Shown: positions 35,407 to 43,767 of the stretch, in pieces | Numbering within the stretch: the stretch's first letter is position 1 | Layout of the letters: each line of letters begins with the position of its first letter | NCBI GenBank assembly: GCA_027924025.1 | Contig: AP026970.1 | Span: forward strand, 1,882,501 to 1,946,500 | Direction of reading: 5' to 3' | Length of the DNA stretch: 64,000 nucleotides | Source: Comamonadaceae bacterium OS-4 | Lineage (GTDB): Bacteria > Pseudomonadota > Gammaproteobacteria > Burkholderiales > Burkholderiaceae_C | Position numbers and translations under genes: made by a program | Notes under the pieces: model-generated | The model's input: the letters and a program-made list of their open reading frames with translations, nothing else | The model's database searches: none | Told to the model about the DNA's origin: nothing

Positions 35407-37263
35407 ATGACCCTGCGCACCACCCTCGACTTTTTGCTCCACGACTGGCTGGACACCATAGGCCTCACCAGCCGTGAGCGTTTTGCAGACCACAACCGCG
35501 AAACCTTTGACGCCGTGCTGGACACCTGCGAACGCATAGCGCGGGAGAAATACGCGCCGTTCAACCGCTTGGTGGACACGCAGGAGCCGCACTTTGACGG
35601 CGAGAAGGTCACCTTGCCGCAGGCCACCCACGATGCGTTCAAGGCCTATGCCGAGTCGGGCATGTTGAGCGCCGCGCAGGACTATGACATCGGCGGCATG
35701 CAGCTGCCCTATAGCGTGGAGGCCGCAGCCAATGCGTTTTTTGCCTGTGCGTCGGTCAGCATCGGCTCCAGCTTGCTGTCCGTGGGCAATGCCAATTTGC
35801 TCATGGCGCACGGCACCGAATTGCAAAAGCAGGTGTTCGCCCACAACGAGTTTTCGGGTCGCTGGGCCGGCACCATGTGCCTGAGTGAACCGCAGGCCGG
35901 TTCTTCTTTGAGTGATGTGGCGACCCGTGCGGTACCAGATGGCGAGGGCTTTGAGTCTGACCCGCTAGGTGCGCGATACCGCCTGCGCGGCAACAAAATG
36001 TGGATTTCCAGCGGCGAGCATGAGCTCACTGAAAACATCGTGCACCTGGTGCTCGCCAAAATTCCGGATGCGGACGGCAAGCTGGTGCCCGGCACCCGCG
36101 GCATTTCGCTCTTTATCGTGCCCAAGAAGATGGTGAACGCCCAGGGCGAGCTGACCGGCGTGCGTAACGACGTAGCGCTCGCCGGCCTGAATCACAAGCT
36201 GGGCTGGCGCGGCACCACCAATACGCTGCTGAACTTTGGCGAGGGCAAGTTCCCCGTCGATGGCCAAGCCGGCGGACCCTTTGGGAACGGCGCAGGCGCC
36301 GTGGGCTACCTCGTGGGGCAGCCGGGCAAGGGCCTGGCCTGCATGTTCCACATGATGAATGAGGCCCGCATCGGCGTGGGCATTGCCGCAACCATGTTGG
36401 GAATGGCGGGCTACTACGCGTCGCTGGACTACGCCAAAAACCGGCCACAGGGTCGCCCTATTACTGGGGCCGGCAAAGACGCCGCCGCTCCGCAAACCCG
36501 CATCATTGAGCACGCCGATGTGAAGCGCATGCTGCTCACGCAAAAAGCCTATTGCGAAGGCGCTTTGGCCCTCGAGCTGTACTGCGCCCGTCTGATTGAC
36601 GAGCAGCACACCGGCACCGCCCAAGACGCGGAAGAGGCCCGCCTGTTGCTTGAAGTGTTGACCCCGATTGCCAAAAGCTGGCCCAGCGAGTGGTGCCTGG
36701 AAGCCAACTCCTTGGCGATCCAGGTGCACGGCGGCTACGGCTACACCCGCGACTTCCCGGTAGAGCAATATTGGCGCGACAACCGCCTGAATATGATCCA
36801 TGAAGGTACCCATGGCATTCAGGCGATGGACCTGCTGGGTCGCAAGGTGCTGATGGAAGAGGGCAAAGGTCTCACGCTGCTGAGCCACCGCATCATGGCG
36901 ACCGTGAACCGCTGCAATGGCATTCCCGCGTTGGCGCCACACGCCAAGGCGTTGGCCCGCGCATTGCAGGATGTGGGTGTCGCCACCCAGAAGGCTTGGT
37001 CCACCGGCGTGCCCGGCGAGGCGCTGGCGAACGCGGTGCCCTACATGCAGGCTTTTGGCCACACGGTATTGGCCTGGATCTGGTTGGACGTGGCCGGTTG
37101 CGCGCTGGACAACGACCCGCAACAAGAGACGCTGGAGACACAGGGACATGTTGGTTGCGCCAAATTCTTCTTCCACTATGAATTGCCAAAGATAAATGCC
37201 TGGCTGGGTGTGGTGCAATCGAGGGATCTGACTTGTGCAACATTCCCCGAAGGAGCTTTCTGA
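35407..37263 (+). CDS. Acyl-CoA dehydrogenase, DmdC-like long form, 618 aa
   Basis: This FAD enzyme makes the first double bond in beta-oxidation. Flavin-binding segments include GTMCLSEPQAGSSLSDV and the substrate-site region NKMWISSGEHEL. The catalytic base is the Glu in MIHEGTHGIQAMDLLGRK. The roughly 600-residue length with an extra C-terminal domain fits the branch containing 3-methylthiopropionyl-CoA dehydrogenase (DmdC) and long-chain enzymes. Physiological substrate cannot be fixed from sequence. The stop and the next ATG share one base (TGATG), so the small downstream gene is coupled. Confidence 0.93.
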   Translation: MTLRTTLDFLLHDWLDTIGLTSRERFADHNRETFDAVLDTCERIAREKYAPFNRLVDTQEPHFDGEKVTLPQATHDAFKAYAESGMLSAAQDYDIGGMQLPYSVEAAANAFFACASVSIGSSLLSVGNANLLMAHGTELQKQVFAHNEFSGRWAGTMCLSEPQAGSSLSDVATRAVPDGEGFESDPLGARYRLRGNKMWISSGEHELTENIVHLVLAKIPDADGKLVPGTRGISLFIVPKKMVNAQGELTGVRNDVALAGLNHKLGWRGTTNTLLNFGEGKFPVDGQAGGPFGNGAGAVGYLVGQPGKGLACMFHMMNEARIGVGIAATMLGMAGYYASLDYAKNRPQGRPITGAGKDAAAPQTRIIEHADVKRMLLTQKAYCEGALALELYCARLIDEQHTGTAQDAEEARLLLEVLTPIAKSWPSEWCLEANSLAIQVHGGYGYTRDFPVEQYWRDNRLNMIHEGTHGIQAMDLLGRKVLMEEGKGLTLLSHRIMATVNRCNGIPALAPHAKALARALQDVGVATQKAWSTGVPGEALANAVPYMQAFGHTVLAWIWLDVAGCALDNDPQQETLETQGHVGCAKFFFHYELPKINAWLGVVQSRDLTCATFPEGAF

Positions 37264-37487
37264 TGGCATTTTTTAAAAAATACAACGGCACCACCAACGT
37301 CAAATTAGTGCGCATGGAGCGCTTGATCTGGGCGCTGATTTACGGCGGCTTGCTGGCCATGGTCTTGGGCTACTTTATTGACCATCAAGAGGCGCAAGAC
37401 GCGGCCTTGTTTTACAACCTGGGCGGCCTGGCGGTGGTGGGCGGCGTGGTAATGGTGTTTATCCGCTCGCGCTTGCGCGGCGAATAG
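37263..37487 (+). CDS. Small two-helix membrane protein, 74 aa
   Basis: This protein is of unknown function. Two hydrophobic segments are clear (about residues 20-42, LIWALIYGGLLAMVLGYFI, and 50-66, NLGGLAVVGGVVMVFI), with basic ends. It starts at the ATG overlapping the acyl-CoA dehydrogenase stop (TGATG) and has AGGAG about seven bases before it, so it is co-translated. The reading frame extends a little upstream, but that extension is inside the dehydrogenase gene. Confidence 0.75.
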   Translation: MAFFKKYNGTTNVKLVRMERLIWALIYGGLLAMVLGYFIDHQEAQDAALFYNLGGLAVVGGVVMVFIRSRLRGE

Positions 37488-37582
37488 GCCCAAGCACCCG
37501 CTTCTATCGCTGAGGGGACAGGCTTTTGCGCAGGGTTCTGCACACAATTCTGTCCATCTTTTTTGCAACTCGGGCTGACCGC

Positions 37583-38404
37583 ATGACACGCACCATCCAA
37601 CAACTTTTCGACCTCACCGGCAAGACCGCCTTGATCACCGGAGGCTCCCGCGGCCTGGGCCTGCAACTGGCCCACGCTTTGGGCGAAGCCGGCGCCAAAG
37701 TGCTGATTAGCTCGCGCAAAGCGGCAGATCTGGAAGAGGCCTGTGCCGAGCTGCAAGCAGCCGGTATCGATGCGCGTTGGGTAGCTGCCGACTGCGCCAA
37801 AGAATCCGAAATTCAACGCCTGGCCGATGAAACCCTGCAGCGCTTGGGCGATGTGGACATTCTGGTCAACAACGCCGGCGCCTCCTGGGGCGCACCCGCT
37901 GAAGACCACCCACTGGAGGCATGGGACAAGGTGATGAACCTTAATGTGCGCGGCTACTTTTTGCTAAGCCAAATCATCGCCAAGAAGAGCATGATTCCGC
38001 GATTCCAGAGCGCGCAAGCGGCGGGTCAACAGTACGGTGGTCGCATCATCAACCTGGCCTCGATTGCCGGGCTCAACGGCAACCCGCCGGCCATGCAAAC
38101 CATTGCCTACAACACCTCCAAGGGCGCGGTGATCAACTTCACCCGCGCGCTCGCAGCTGAGTGGGGCAAGTACAACATCACCGTGAACGCGGTGTGTCCG
38201 GGCTTTTTCCCCAGCAAGATGACCGCCGGTTTGTTGCAGGCCATGGGCGAAGAGAACCTGGCCGCAGCTGCACCGCTCAAGCGCCTGGGCGACGACGAAG
38301 ACCTCAAGGGCCTGTGTGTTCTGTATGCATCCGATGCCGGCAAACACATCACCGGCCAATGGCTGGCGGTAGATGGCGGCGTGAGCGTGGTTACCGGTGC
38401 ATGA
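37583..38404 (+). CDS. SDR family oxidoreductase, 273 aa
   Basis: This is a classical short-chain dehydrogenase, probably NAD(P)-dependent and acting on a hydroxyacyl or related substrate. The cofactor motif is ALITGGSRGLGLQLA. NNAGASWG and the catalytic serine and YxxxK (AYNTSKGAV) are present. I chose ATG 37583, giving MTRTIQQLFDLTGKTALITGG, over an upstream in-frame TTG. The stop overlaps the thioesterase start by four bases, which suggests a shared pathway. Confidence 0.9.
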   Translation: MTRTIQQLFDLTGKTALITGGSRGLGLQLAHALGEAGAKVLISSRKAADLEEACAELQAAGIDARWVAADCAKESEIQRLADETLQRLGDVDILVNNAGASWGAPAEDHPLEAWDKVMNLNVRGYFLLSQIIAKKSMIPRFQSAQAAGQQYGGRIINLASIAGLNGNPPAMQTIAYNTSKGAVINFTRALAAEWGKYNITVNAVCPGFFPSKMTAGLLQAMGEENLAAAAPLKRLGDDEDLKGLCVLYASDAGKHITGQWLAVDGGVSVVTGA

Positions 38405-38865
38405 CCAACCTTTGGGAAAAAGCGGTGGGCTTCGGCGTTGAGATTCCCTTCGTCACCCACCTGGGCTTTGAGCTCACCGTATTCGAGGGCGGGCGCTCTG
38501 AGATCCGCTACACGCCGCGGCCTGAACACCTGAACTCGTTCAACGTCACCCATGGTGGCGCGCAAATGACCCTGTTGGACGTGACTATGGCCAGCGCTGC
38601 TCGCAGTGAAACACCTGAGCTCGGCGTGGTCACCATTGAGATGAAAACCAGCTTCATGCAGCCTGCCGTCGGCGCGCTGACCGCAAGGGGTGAGCTGATG
38701 CACCGCACCGCCACCATGGCCTTCACCCAGGCCACGGTGTTTGATGCCAACGGCAAAGCCTGCGCCCACGCCACCGGCACCTTCAAGTACATGAAACGCC
38801 TGGCCACCGGCGCACGCAGCGTGAACGCACTGAACGCACCGGGCAACGGCATTGCCACCGACTAG
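38401..38865 (+). CDS. PaaI-type hotdog thioesterase, 154 aa
   Basis: This is a hotdog-fold acyl-CoA thioesterase. The PaaI/YdiI-type signature LNSFNVTHGGAQMTLLDVTM is present, with the His-Gly-Gly and catalytic acidic position. A second strand set follows (VVTIEMKTSFMQPAVGA). It starts at ATG 38401, overlapping the SDR stop, so the SDR and thioesterase are coupled. The C-terminal 20 residues after KYMKRL look disordered. Confidence 0.88.
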   Translation: MTNLWEKAVGFGVEIPFVTHLGFELTVFEGGRSEIRYTPRPEHLNSFNVTHGGAQMTLLDVTMASAARSETPELGVVTIEMKTSFMQPAVGALTARGELMHRTATMAFTQATVFDANGKACAHATGTFKYMKRLATGARSVNALNAPGNGIATD

Positions 38866-38905
38866 CGCTTTATGGGCCAAATGGGCCTCTTGCGCCGGTT
38901 GAATA

Positions 38906-38932
38906 TGCGCGAGCAGCTATCAAAAGAATAGC
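38906..38932 (+). repeat. 27-bp interspersed repeat core, intergenic copy before aidB
   Basis: The core runs TGCGCGAGCAGCTATC to ATAGC in 27 bases. It is the only copy seen outside a coding region and lies just upstream of the aidB Shine-Dalgarno sequence (GAGGAG 38936-38941). It could form a small hairpin in the leader. Confidence 0.8.
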
Positions 38933-38947
38933 GTTTGAGGAGACAGC

Positions 38948-40630
38948 ATGCACAGCGAGACCGATTTCCCGGCAACCCACACGGTGTTCAACCAGGCTGA
39001 GCCTTTGGCAGATACCCAACTGCTGGTGGGCAACCGCGCCTTGCAGAGCGCACTGGCATTCCACGCGCCCGGCATGGACACATCCGCACTGCATTCCCTA
39101 GGTGCGCAAATGGGCAGTCGCGCCATGCAGACCCATGCGCGCTTGGCCAACACCCATCCACCGGTGCTTCACAGCCACGACCGGCTGGGCCGCCGGCTGG
39201 ACCAGGTCGAGTTCCACCCCAGCTACCACGCGCTGATGGATGCTGCCGCCCAGGCCGGCCTGCATGGCAGCCCCTGGGACCCGGCGGCGGGTGAGGGCGC
39301 CCACCTGCGGCGGGCGGCTGCATTCATGCTGTTCACCGAGGCTGAGCCTTCCATCCTGTGCCCCATTTCCATGACCTACGCGGTGCTGCCGGCGCTGCGG
39401 GGCAACCCGGCCGTGTTTGAAGCCTGGGCACCCGGTCTGATGGCGCGGGCCTATGACCCCGAGTTCAAGCTCTACCGCCACAAACGCGGCCTGACCATGG
39501 GCATGGGCATGACCGAGAAGCAAGGCGGCTCGGATGTGCGGGCCAACACGACGCAAGCCATCCCCGATGGGGAAGATGCGTGGGGCCCGCGCTTCAAGCT
39601 GCTGGGCCACAAGTGGTTTTTCTCAGCCCCCATGTGTGACGCTTTTCTGGTGCTGGCGCAAAGCCCGGCGGGCTTGTCCTGTTTTTTTGTGCCGCGCATC
39701 CTGCCTGACTTTGCCGATCCGCAGTCACCCGGCACGGTGAATGCCATCCGCATCCAGCGCCTCAAAGACAAGCTGGGCAACCACGCCAACGCCAGCTCGG
39801 AAGTGGAGTTCCAGCACGCCACAGCCTGGCTGGTGGGCGTGGCGGGGCGCGGTGTGCCGCAGATTCTGGAAATGGGCACCATGACCCGGCTGGACTGTGC
39901 CTTGGGCACTACCGGCCTGATGCGCCAGGCGCTCAGCATCGCGCTGCACCACACCACGCAGCGCCAGGCCTTCGGCAAGGCCCTGATCGAGCAGCCGCTG
40001 ATGCGCAATGTGCTGGCCGACCTTGCTATCGAATGCGAAGCGGCTTGCGCACTCTCCATGCGGCTTGCAAGCGCTTTTGACCATACATCTGATCCGCACG
40101 AACTATTGATGGGCCGCCTGCTGACGCCGGTCGCCAAGTACTGGATCTGCAAGCGCGGCGCTGCTTTTGCCCAAGAAGCCATGGAATGCCTGGGGGGCAA
40201 CGGCTATGTGGAGGAGGGCGGAGAAGGCACCATGGCCCGCATCTACCGCGAGATGCCGCTCAACTCCATCTGGGAAGGCGCCGGCAACATCATGGCGCTG
40301 GACCTGCTGCGCGCCCTGCGCAAGGGCGATACCGCTGCAGCCTTGGCCCGTGAACTTGCTCCCGCCCATGGGGCCCACCCCGCACTCGACCGGCTGGCAG
40401 CGTCCTTGCCCACGCGGGTGGAACTCATGGCCACCGAGATGGAAGCCCGCCGCCTCGCACAAGACGTGGCACTCGCCGTGCAAGCTGCGCTCTTGTATCA
40501 AACGGCTCCCACTGCGGTGTTCGAGGCGTTTTGTGATTCACGGCTCGGAGGCAACTGGGGCTACAGCTTCTGCACCCTGGGAGCTGCGGTGGACTTTGAC
40601 GCCATCCTGCAGCGCGCCATGCCCTATTGA
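38948..40630 (+). CDS. aidB: AidB-like acyl-CoA dehydrogenase family protein, 560 aa
   Basis: AidB is a DNA-binding flavoprotein of the adaptive response to alkylating agents. Close resemblance to E. coli AidB is seen throughout: HTVFNQAEPLADTQLL at the start, GRRLDQVEFHPSYHALM, GMGMTEKQGGSDVRANTTQA, HKWFFSAPMCDAFLVLAQ and RLKDKLGNHANASSEVEFQ. Length is right (E. coli 541). No ada or alkB gene is visible nearby. A repeat copy lies inside at 40025-40051. Downstream are a GST-like protein and an acetyltransferase, possibly one detoxification operon. Confidence 0.95.
   Translation: MHSETDFPATHTVFNQAEPLADTQLLVGNRALQSALAFHAPGMDTSALHSLGAQMGSRAMQTHARLANTHPPVLHSHDRLGRRLDQVEFHPSYHALMDAAAQAGLHGSPWDPAAGEGAHLRRAAAFMLFTEAEPSILCPISMTYAVLPALRGNPAVFEAWAPGLMARAYDPEFKLYRHKRGLTMGMGMTEKQGGSDVRANTTQAIPDGEDAWGPRFKLLGHKWFFSAPMCDAFLVLAQSPAGLSCFFVPRILPDFADPQSPGTVNAIRIQRLKDKLGNHANASSEVEFQHATAWLVGVAGRGVPQILEMGTMTRLDCALGTTGLMRQALSIALHHTTQRQAFGKALIEQPLMRNVLADLAIECEAACALSMRLASAFDHTSDPHELLMGRLLTPVAKYWICKRGAAFAQEAMECLGGNGYVEEGGEGTMARIYREMPLNSIWEGAGNIMALDLLRALRKGDTAAALARELAPAHGAHPALDRLAASLPTRVELMATEMEARRLAQDVALAVQAALLYQTAPTAVFEAFCDSRLGGNWGYSFCTLGAAVDFDAILQRAMPY
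40025..40051 (-). repeat. 27-bp interspersed repeat core, copy in aidB
   Basis: Read on the minus strand, the core goes from TGCGCAAGC to ATAGC in 27 bases. In the host frame it encodes AIECEAACA within the C-terminal helical domain. Confidence 0.5.
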
Positions 40631-40647
40631 TTTTTCTGGAGAAACCC

Positions 40648-41586
40648 ATGACCGACCTGATCCTTCACCACTACCCCACCTCGCCTTTTTCTGAAAAGGT
40701 GCGCCTGGTGCTGGGCTACAAACAGCTGGCCTGGAAATCCGTCATCATCCCGGCCATCATGCCCAAGCCCGATGTGGTGGCCCTGACCGGCGGCTACCGC
40801 AAAACGCCGTTCTTGCAGATCGGCTCCGACGTGTATTGCGACAGCGCCCTGATCTGTGAAGTGCTGGAACAGCTGCGGCCCACACCGACCCTCTACCCCG
40901 AAGACGACAAGGGCCTGAGCCGCATCGTGGCGCAGTGGGCGGACAGCACTTTGTTCTGGGCCGCCATGGCCTACAACCTGCAGCCCAAAGGGGCGGCCAG
41001 CATGTTTGAAGGCGCGCCCCCGGAAGCGGCCAAGGCCTTCGGCGCCGACCGCGCCGCCATGTCCAGCGGCATGACGCGCCTGCGCCCTAGTGACGCTGCT
41101 GCGGCCTACAAGAGCTACCTGCGCCGCATCGCCAGCATGCTTGAAGGCCAGGACTTTTTGCTTGGCAGTGCCCCTTGTGTGGCCGACTTCGCTGCCTACC
41201 ACCCCCTGTGGTTTACCGCCAAACGGGTGCCGGTGATGGCCGACATCCTGAACGCAACCCCCTCGGTACAGGCCTGGATGGCACGTATGGCGGCCATCGG
41301 CCACGGCAGCTTCGAGAAGCTGTCTGCTACAGAAGCCATAGCAGCTTGCGCACATGCTGCGGGCGCCACAGCCCCATTGGACACCTATTTCCAGGACGAG
41401 CACGGTATCCCTCTGGGCAGCGAAGTGACCATCGCCGCCGAGACCTTCGGCCAGGAAACTACGGCCGGTACCTTGGTCGCAGCCACCCGCACCCGCTTTA
41501 CGTTGAAGCGCGTGGACGAGCGTGCCGGTACCGTGCATGTGCACTTTCCCCGCATCGGCTATGTACTCAAGGCGGCGCAGGCATGA
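40648..41586 (+). CDS. Glutathione S-transferase family protein, 312 aa
   Basis: An N-terminal thioredoxin-fold GST domain is clear: LILHHYPTSPFSEKVRLVLGYK, then GYRKTPFLQIGSDVYCDSALI with the cis-Pro and Ser-rich glutathione site. A helical domain runs to about residue 210. The extra C-terminal 90 residues (from about AATAPLDTYF in meaning, after a repeat copy) form an additional domain I do not recognise. The substrate is unknown. The ATG at 40648 has TGGAGA before it. It overlaps the ElaA-like gene by four bases. Confidence 0.85.
   Translation: MTDLILHHYPTSPFSEKVRLVLGYKQLAWKSVIIPAIMPKPDVVALTGGYRKTPFLQIGSDVYCDSALICEVLEQLRPTPTLYPEDDKGLSRIVAQWADSTLFWAAMAYNLQPKGAASMFEGAPPEAAKAFGADRAAMSSGMTRLRPSDAAAAYKSYLRRIASMLEGQDFLLGSAPCVADFAAYHPLWFTAKRVPVMADILNATPSVQAWMARMAAIGHGSFEKLSATEAIAACAHAAGATAPLDTYFQDEHGIPLGSEVTIAAETFGQETTAGTLVAATRTRFTLKRVDERAGTVHVHFPRIGYVLKAAQA
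41326..41352 (-). repeat. 27-bp interspersed repeat core, copy in the GST gene
   Basis: Read on the minus strand, the core is TGCGCAAGCTGCTATG to GTAGC, 27 bases. It encodes ATEAIAACA at the boundary between the GST fold and the extra C-terminal domain. Confidence 0.65.
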
Positions 41587-42146
41587 GCTTGGATATTCAA
41601 TGGCAGTGGCTCGCGTTTGATGTGCTGAGCCGCGACCAGTTGTACGAACTGCTGCGGCTGCGCAGCGAGGTGTTTGTGGTGGAGCAAAACTGTGTGTTCC
41701 TGGATATGGATGGGCTGGACGACAAGGCCATGCACTTGCTGGGAGTTCGGGCGGCAGCGGGCTCTGCTCCGTGTCCCCCGCCCGCGTTGCAGGCTCCTCC
41801 TTTACCTACGCAGAACCCACTGCCACCCAAACTCCTTGGCGAACTTGTTGGTCGGGCCAAGACCGAACTAGTCGCCTACGTGCGCTGCTTCCCCGCCGGT
41901 GTGACTTTTGACGAAGCCAGCATAGGCCGCGTGGTGACCAAGCCCGACGCCCGCGGTGGTGGTCTCGGCCACCTTTTGATGGCTGAGGCCGTCAAAGCGC
42001 TGGAAGGCGAGTGGGACCCGCAGCCGATTCGCATCGGTGCGCAAGCCCACCTCAAGGCCTTTTACGAGCGACACGGCTTTGTGGATGTGGGCAAGCCCTA
42101 CATCGAAGACAACATCCCGCACCTGGAAATGCTGCGCGGCGCCTGA
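41583..42146 (+). CDS. ElaA-like GNAT N-acetyltransferase with proline-rich insert, 187 aa
   Basis: This is a small acetyl-CoA-dependent acetyltransferase of the ElaA group. The start LYELLRLRSEVFVVEQNC and the acetyl-CoA loop RVVTKPDARGGGLGHLLM are characteristic, as is AQAHLKAFYERHGFVDVG. ElaA proteins are usually about 150 residues. This one has a stretch of roughly 38 residues around 58-95, rich in proline and alanine (SAPCPPPALQAPPLPTQ), placed between two core strands. The substrate is unknown. ATG 41583 overlaps the GST stop. Confidence 0.85.
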   Translation: MSLDIQWQWLAFDVLSRDQLYELLRLRSEVFVVEQNCVFLDMDGLDDKAMHLLGVRAAAGSAPCPPPALQAPPLPTQNPLPPKLLGELVGRAKTELVAYVRCFPAGVTFDEASIGRVVTKPDARGGGLGHLLMAEAVKALEGEWDPQPIRIGAQAHLKAFYERHGFVDVGKPYIEDNIPHLEMLRGA

Positions 42147-42186
42147 AAAGTACCGTTTTCAAATACTTATAACGAGGAGAACCCCT

Positions 42187-43086
42187 GTGATTTCAAACTT
42201 TCAAGGCAAAACCGCGGTACTGACCGGCGCAGGTTCCGGCTTCGGGCTGGAGTGCGCACGCATAGGCGCCCGGTTGGGCATGAACCTGGTGCTCGCCGAC
42301 GTGCAGCAAGACGCGCTGGACAAGGCGGTTGCTGAAATAGAAGCCGCAGGCGCTCAGGTGCTGGGCATGCGGGTCGACGTGTCGCAGGCTGCACAGGTGG
42401 AGGCGCTGGGTACCGCCACGCTGCAGCGCTTTGGCGCGCCGCACCTGGTGTTCAACAACGCGGGCGTAGGGGCGGGGGGCCTGATATGGGAGAACACCGC
42501 CCGCGACTGGGAATGGGTGCTGGGCGTCAACCTCATGGGGGTGGCCCACGGGGTGCGGGTGTTCACGCCCATGATGCTGGAGGCCGCCAAGCGGGACCCG
42601 GCGTGGGAGGGCCACATCGTCAACACCGCCAGCATGGCGGGCCTGTTGAACGCGCCCAACATGGGGGTTTACAACGTGAGCAAACACGCTGTGGTGTCGC
42701 TGAGCGAGACCCTGTACCAGGACCTGGCGCTGGTCACCGACCAGGTTTCTGCCAGCGTGCTGTGCCCCTTCTTTGTGCCGACCGGCATCAGCCAGAGCGA
42801 GCGCAACCGCCCCTCGGATGCGGCGCCAGCCCAACTCACCCGCAGCCAGCTGATCGGCCAGGCCATGACCGACAAGGCGGTCACTAGCGGCAAGGTCACT
42901 GCCGCCGAAGTCGCACAAATGGTGTTCGATGCGGTGGAGGAAGGTCGCTTCTATATTTATAGCCATCCCAAGGCGATTGCTTCTGTGCAAACCCGCATGG
43001 AAGACGTGATGCTGGCGCGCAACCCCACCGACCCATTCGCCCATAAGCCTCATCTGGGTGAGGAATTGAAAAGATTACTCCGCTAA
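42187..43086 (+). CDS. SDR family oxidoreductase, 299 aa
   Basis: This is a classical short-chain dehydrogenase. The cofactor site is AVLTGAGSGFGLECA. NNAGVGAGGL, the catalytic serine (NTASMAGLL) and YNVSKHAVVSLSE are present. It resembles NAD(P)-dependent SDRs annotated in betaproteobacteria beside fatty-acid genes. Translation begins at GTG 42187, supported by GAGGAG at 42174-42179. It closes the plus-strand block that began with acyl-CoA metabolism. Confidence 0.9.
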   Translation: MISNFQGKTAVLTGAGSGFGLECARIGARLGMNLVLADVQQDALDKAVAEIEAAGAQVLGMRVDVSQAAQVEALGTATLQRFGAPHLVFNNAGVGAGGLIWENTARDWEWVLGVNLMGVAHGVRVFTPMMLEAAKRDPAWEGHIVNTASMAGLLNAPNMGVYNVSKHAVVSLSETLYQDLALVTDQVSASVLCPFFVPTGISQSERNRPSDAAPAQLTRSQLIGQAMTDKAVTSGKVTAAEVAQMVFDAVEEGRFYIYSHPKAIASVQTRMEDVMLARNPTDPFAHKPHLGEELKRLLR

Positions 43087-43158
43087 ATCACTGACCATCT
43101 GTTAGTTTCGGGCAAAATGAGATCAAAGCCCGGACTGAACACTTGGTTGGAGAGCGCG

Positions 43159-43767
43159 ATGCGTTGGAAATTACTGCCCTTACGACTGCTTTCATGCGTG
43201 ATTGCTTGTGTTGCGGGCACGGCGCTCGCCAATACGCAGATCACAGTGACCGACAAAGATGGCAAACCCCTCGCCAACGCGGTGATATTTCTCGAGTCTC
43301 CCGCAGCCAAAGCAGCCGCCAAGCCGCTCTCCGGGGTCGAAGTCACGCAAATTGCGAAGCAGTTTTCACCACAGATCGCGGTGGTGACACCCAATACCTC
43401 GGTCCTGTTTCCCAACAAAGACACGGTCCGCCACCACGTTTATTCGTTTTCTCCGGCGAAAAAGTTCGAATTGAAGTTGTATGCCGGCGTTCCCGCGGCA
43501 CCGGTGGTGTTCGACAGACCCGGAGTCGCAGTACTGGGGTGCAATATCCACGACAACATGGTGGCGTGGGTGCTGATCGTAGAAACGCCCTATTTTGGTG
43601 TCACCGACGGTAAGGGTCGCCTCAACCTCGATGCCCCCGCCGGCAACTACCAGCTCAAAGCGTGGCACTCTACGGTTCTGCCGGGTGTCCCCTTGAGCGA
43701 GCAGCCGGTCAAAATTGGGCCGGGTAACGACACATTCAGTGTCAAAGTGGCGGGGAGCACGGCTTGA
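43159..43767 (+). CDS. Exported cupredoxin-like protein ('methylamine utilization protein' family), 202 aa
   Basis: This is a periplasmic beta-sandwich protein with a likely type 1 copper site. A signal peptide is present (MRWKLLPLRLLSCVIACVAG, cleavage near ALA-N). Candidate copper ligands are the His pair in VRHHVYSF, then Cys, His and Met in VLGCNIHDNMVAW, the usual cupredoxin order. I chose ATG 43159, which has GGAG six bases upstream, over ATG 43117. The stop overlaps the TTG start of the GGDEF-EAL gene. That coupling suggests the protein feeds a signal to its sensor domain, by inference. Confidence 0.85.
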   Translation: MRWKLLPLRLLSCVIACVAGTALANTQITVTDKDGKPLANAVIFLESPAAKAAAKPLSGVEVTQIAKQFSPQIAVVTPNTSVLFPNKDTVRHHVYSFSPAKKFELKLYAGVPAAPVVFDRPGVAVLGCNIHDNMVAWVLIVETPYFGVTDGKGRLNLDAPAGNYQLKAWHSTVLPGVPLSEQPVKIGPGNDTFSVKVAGSTA

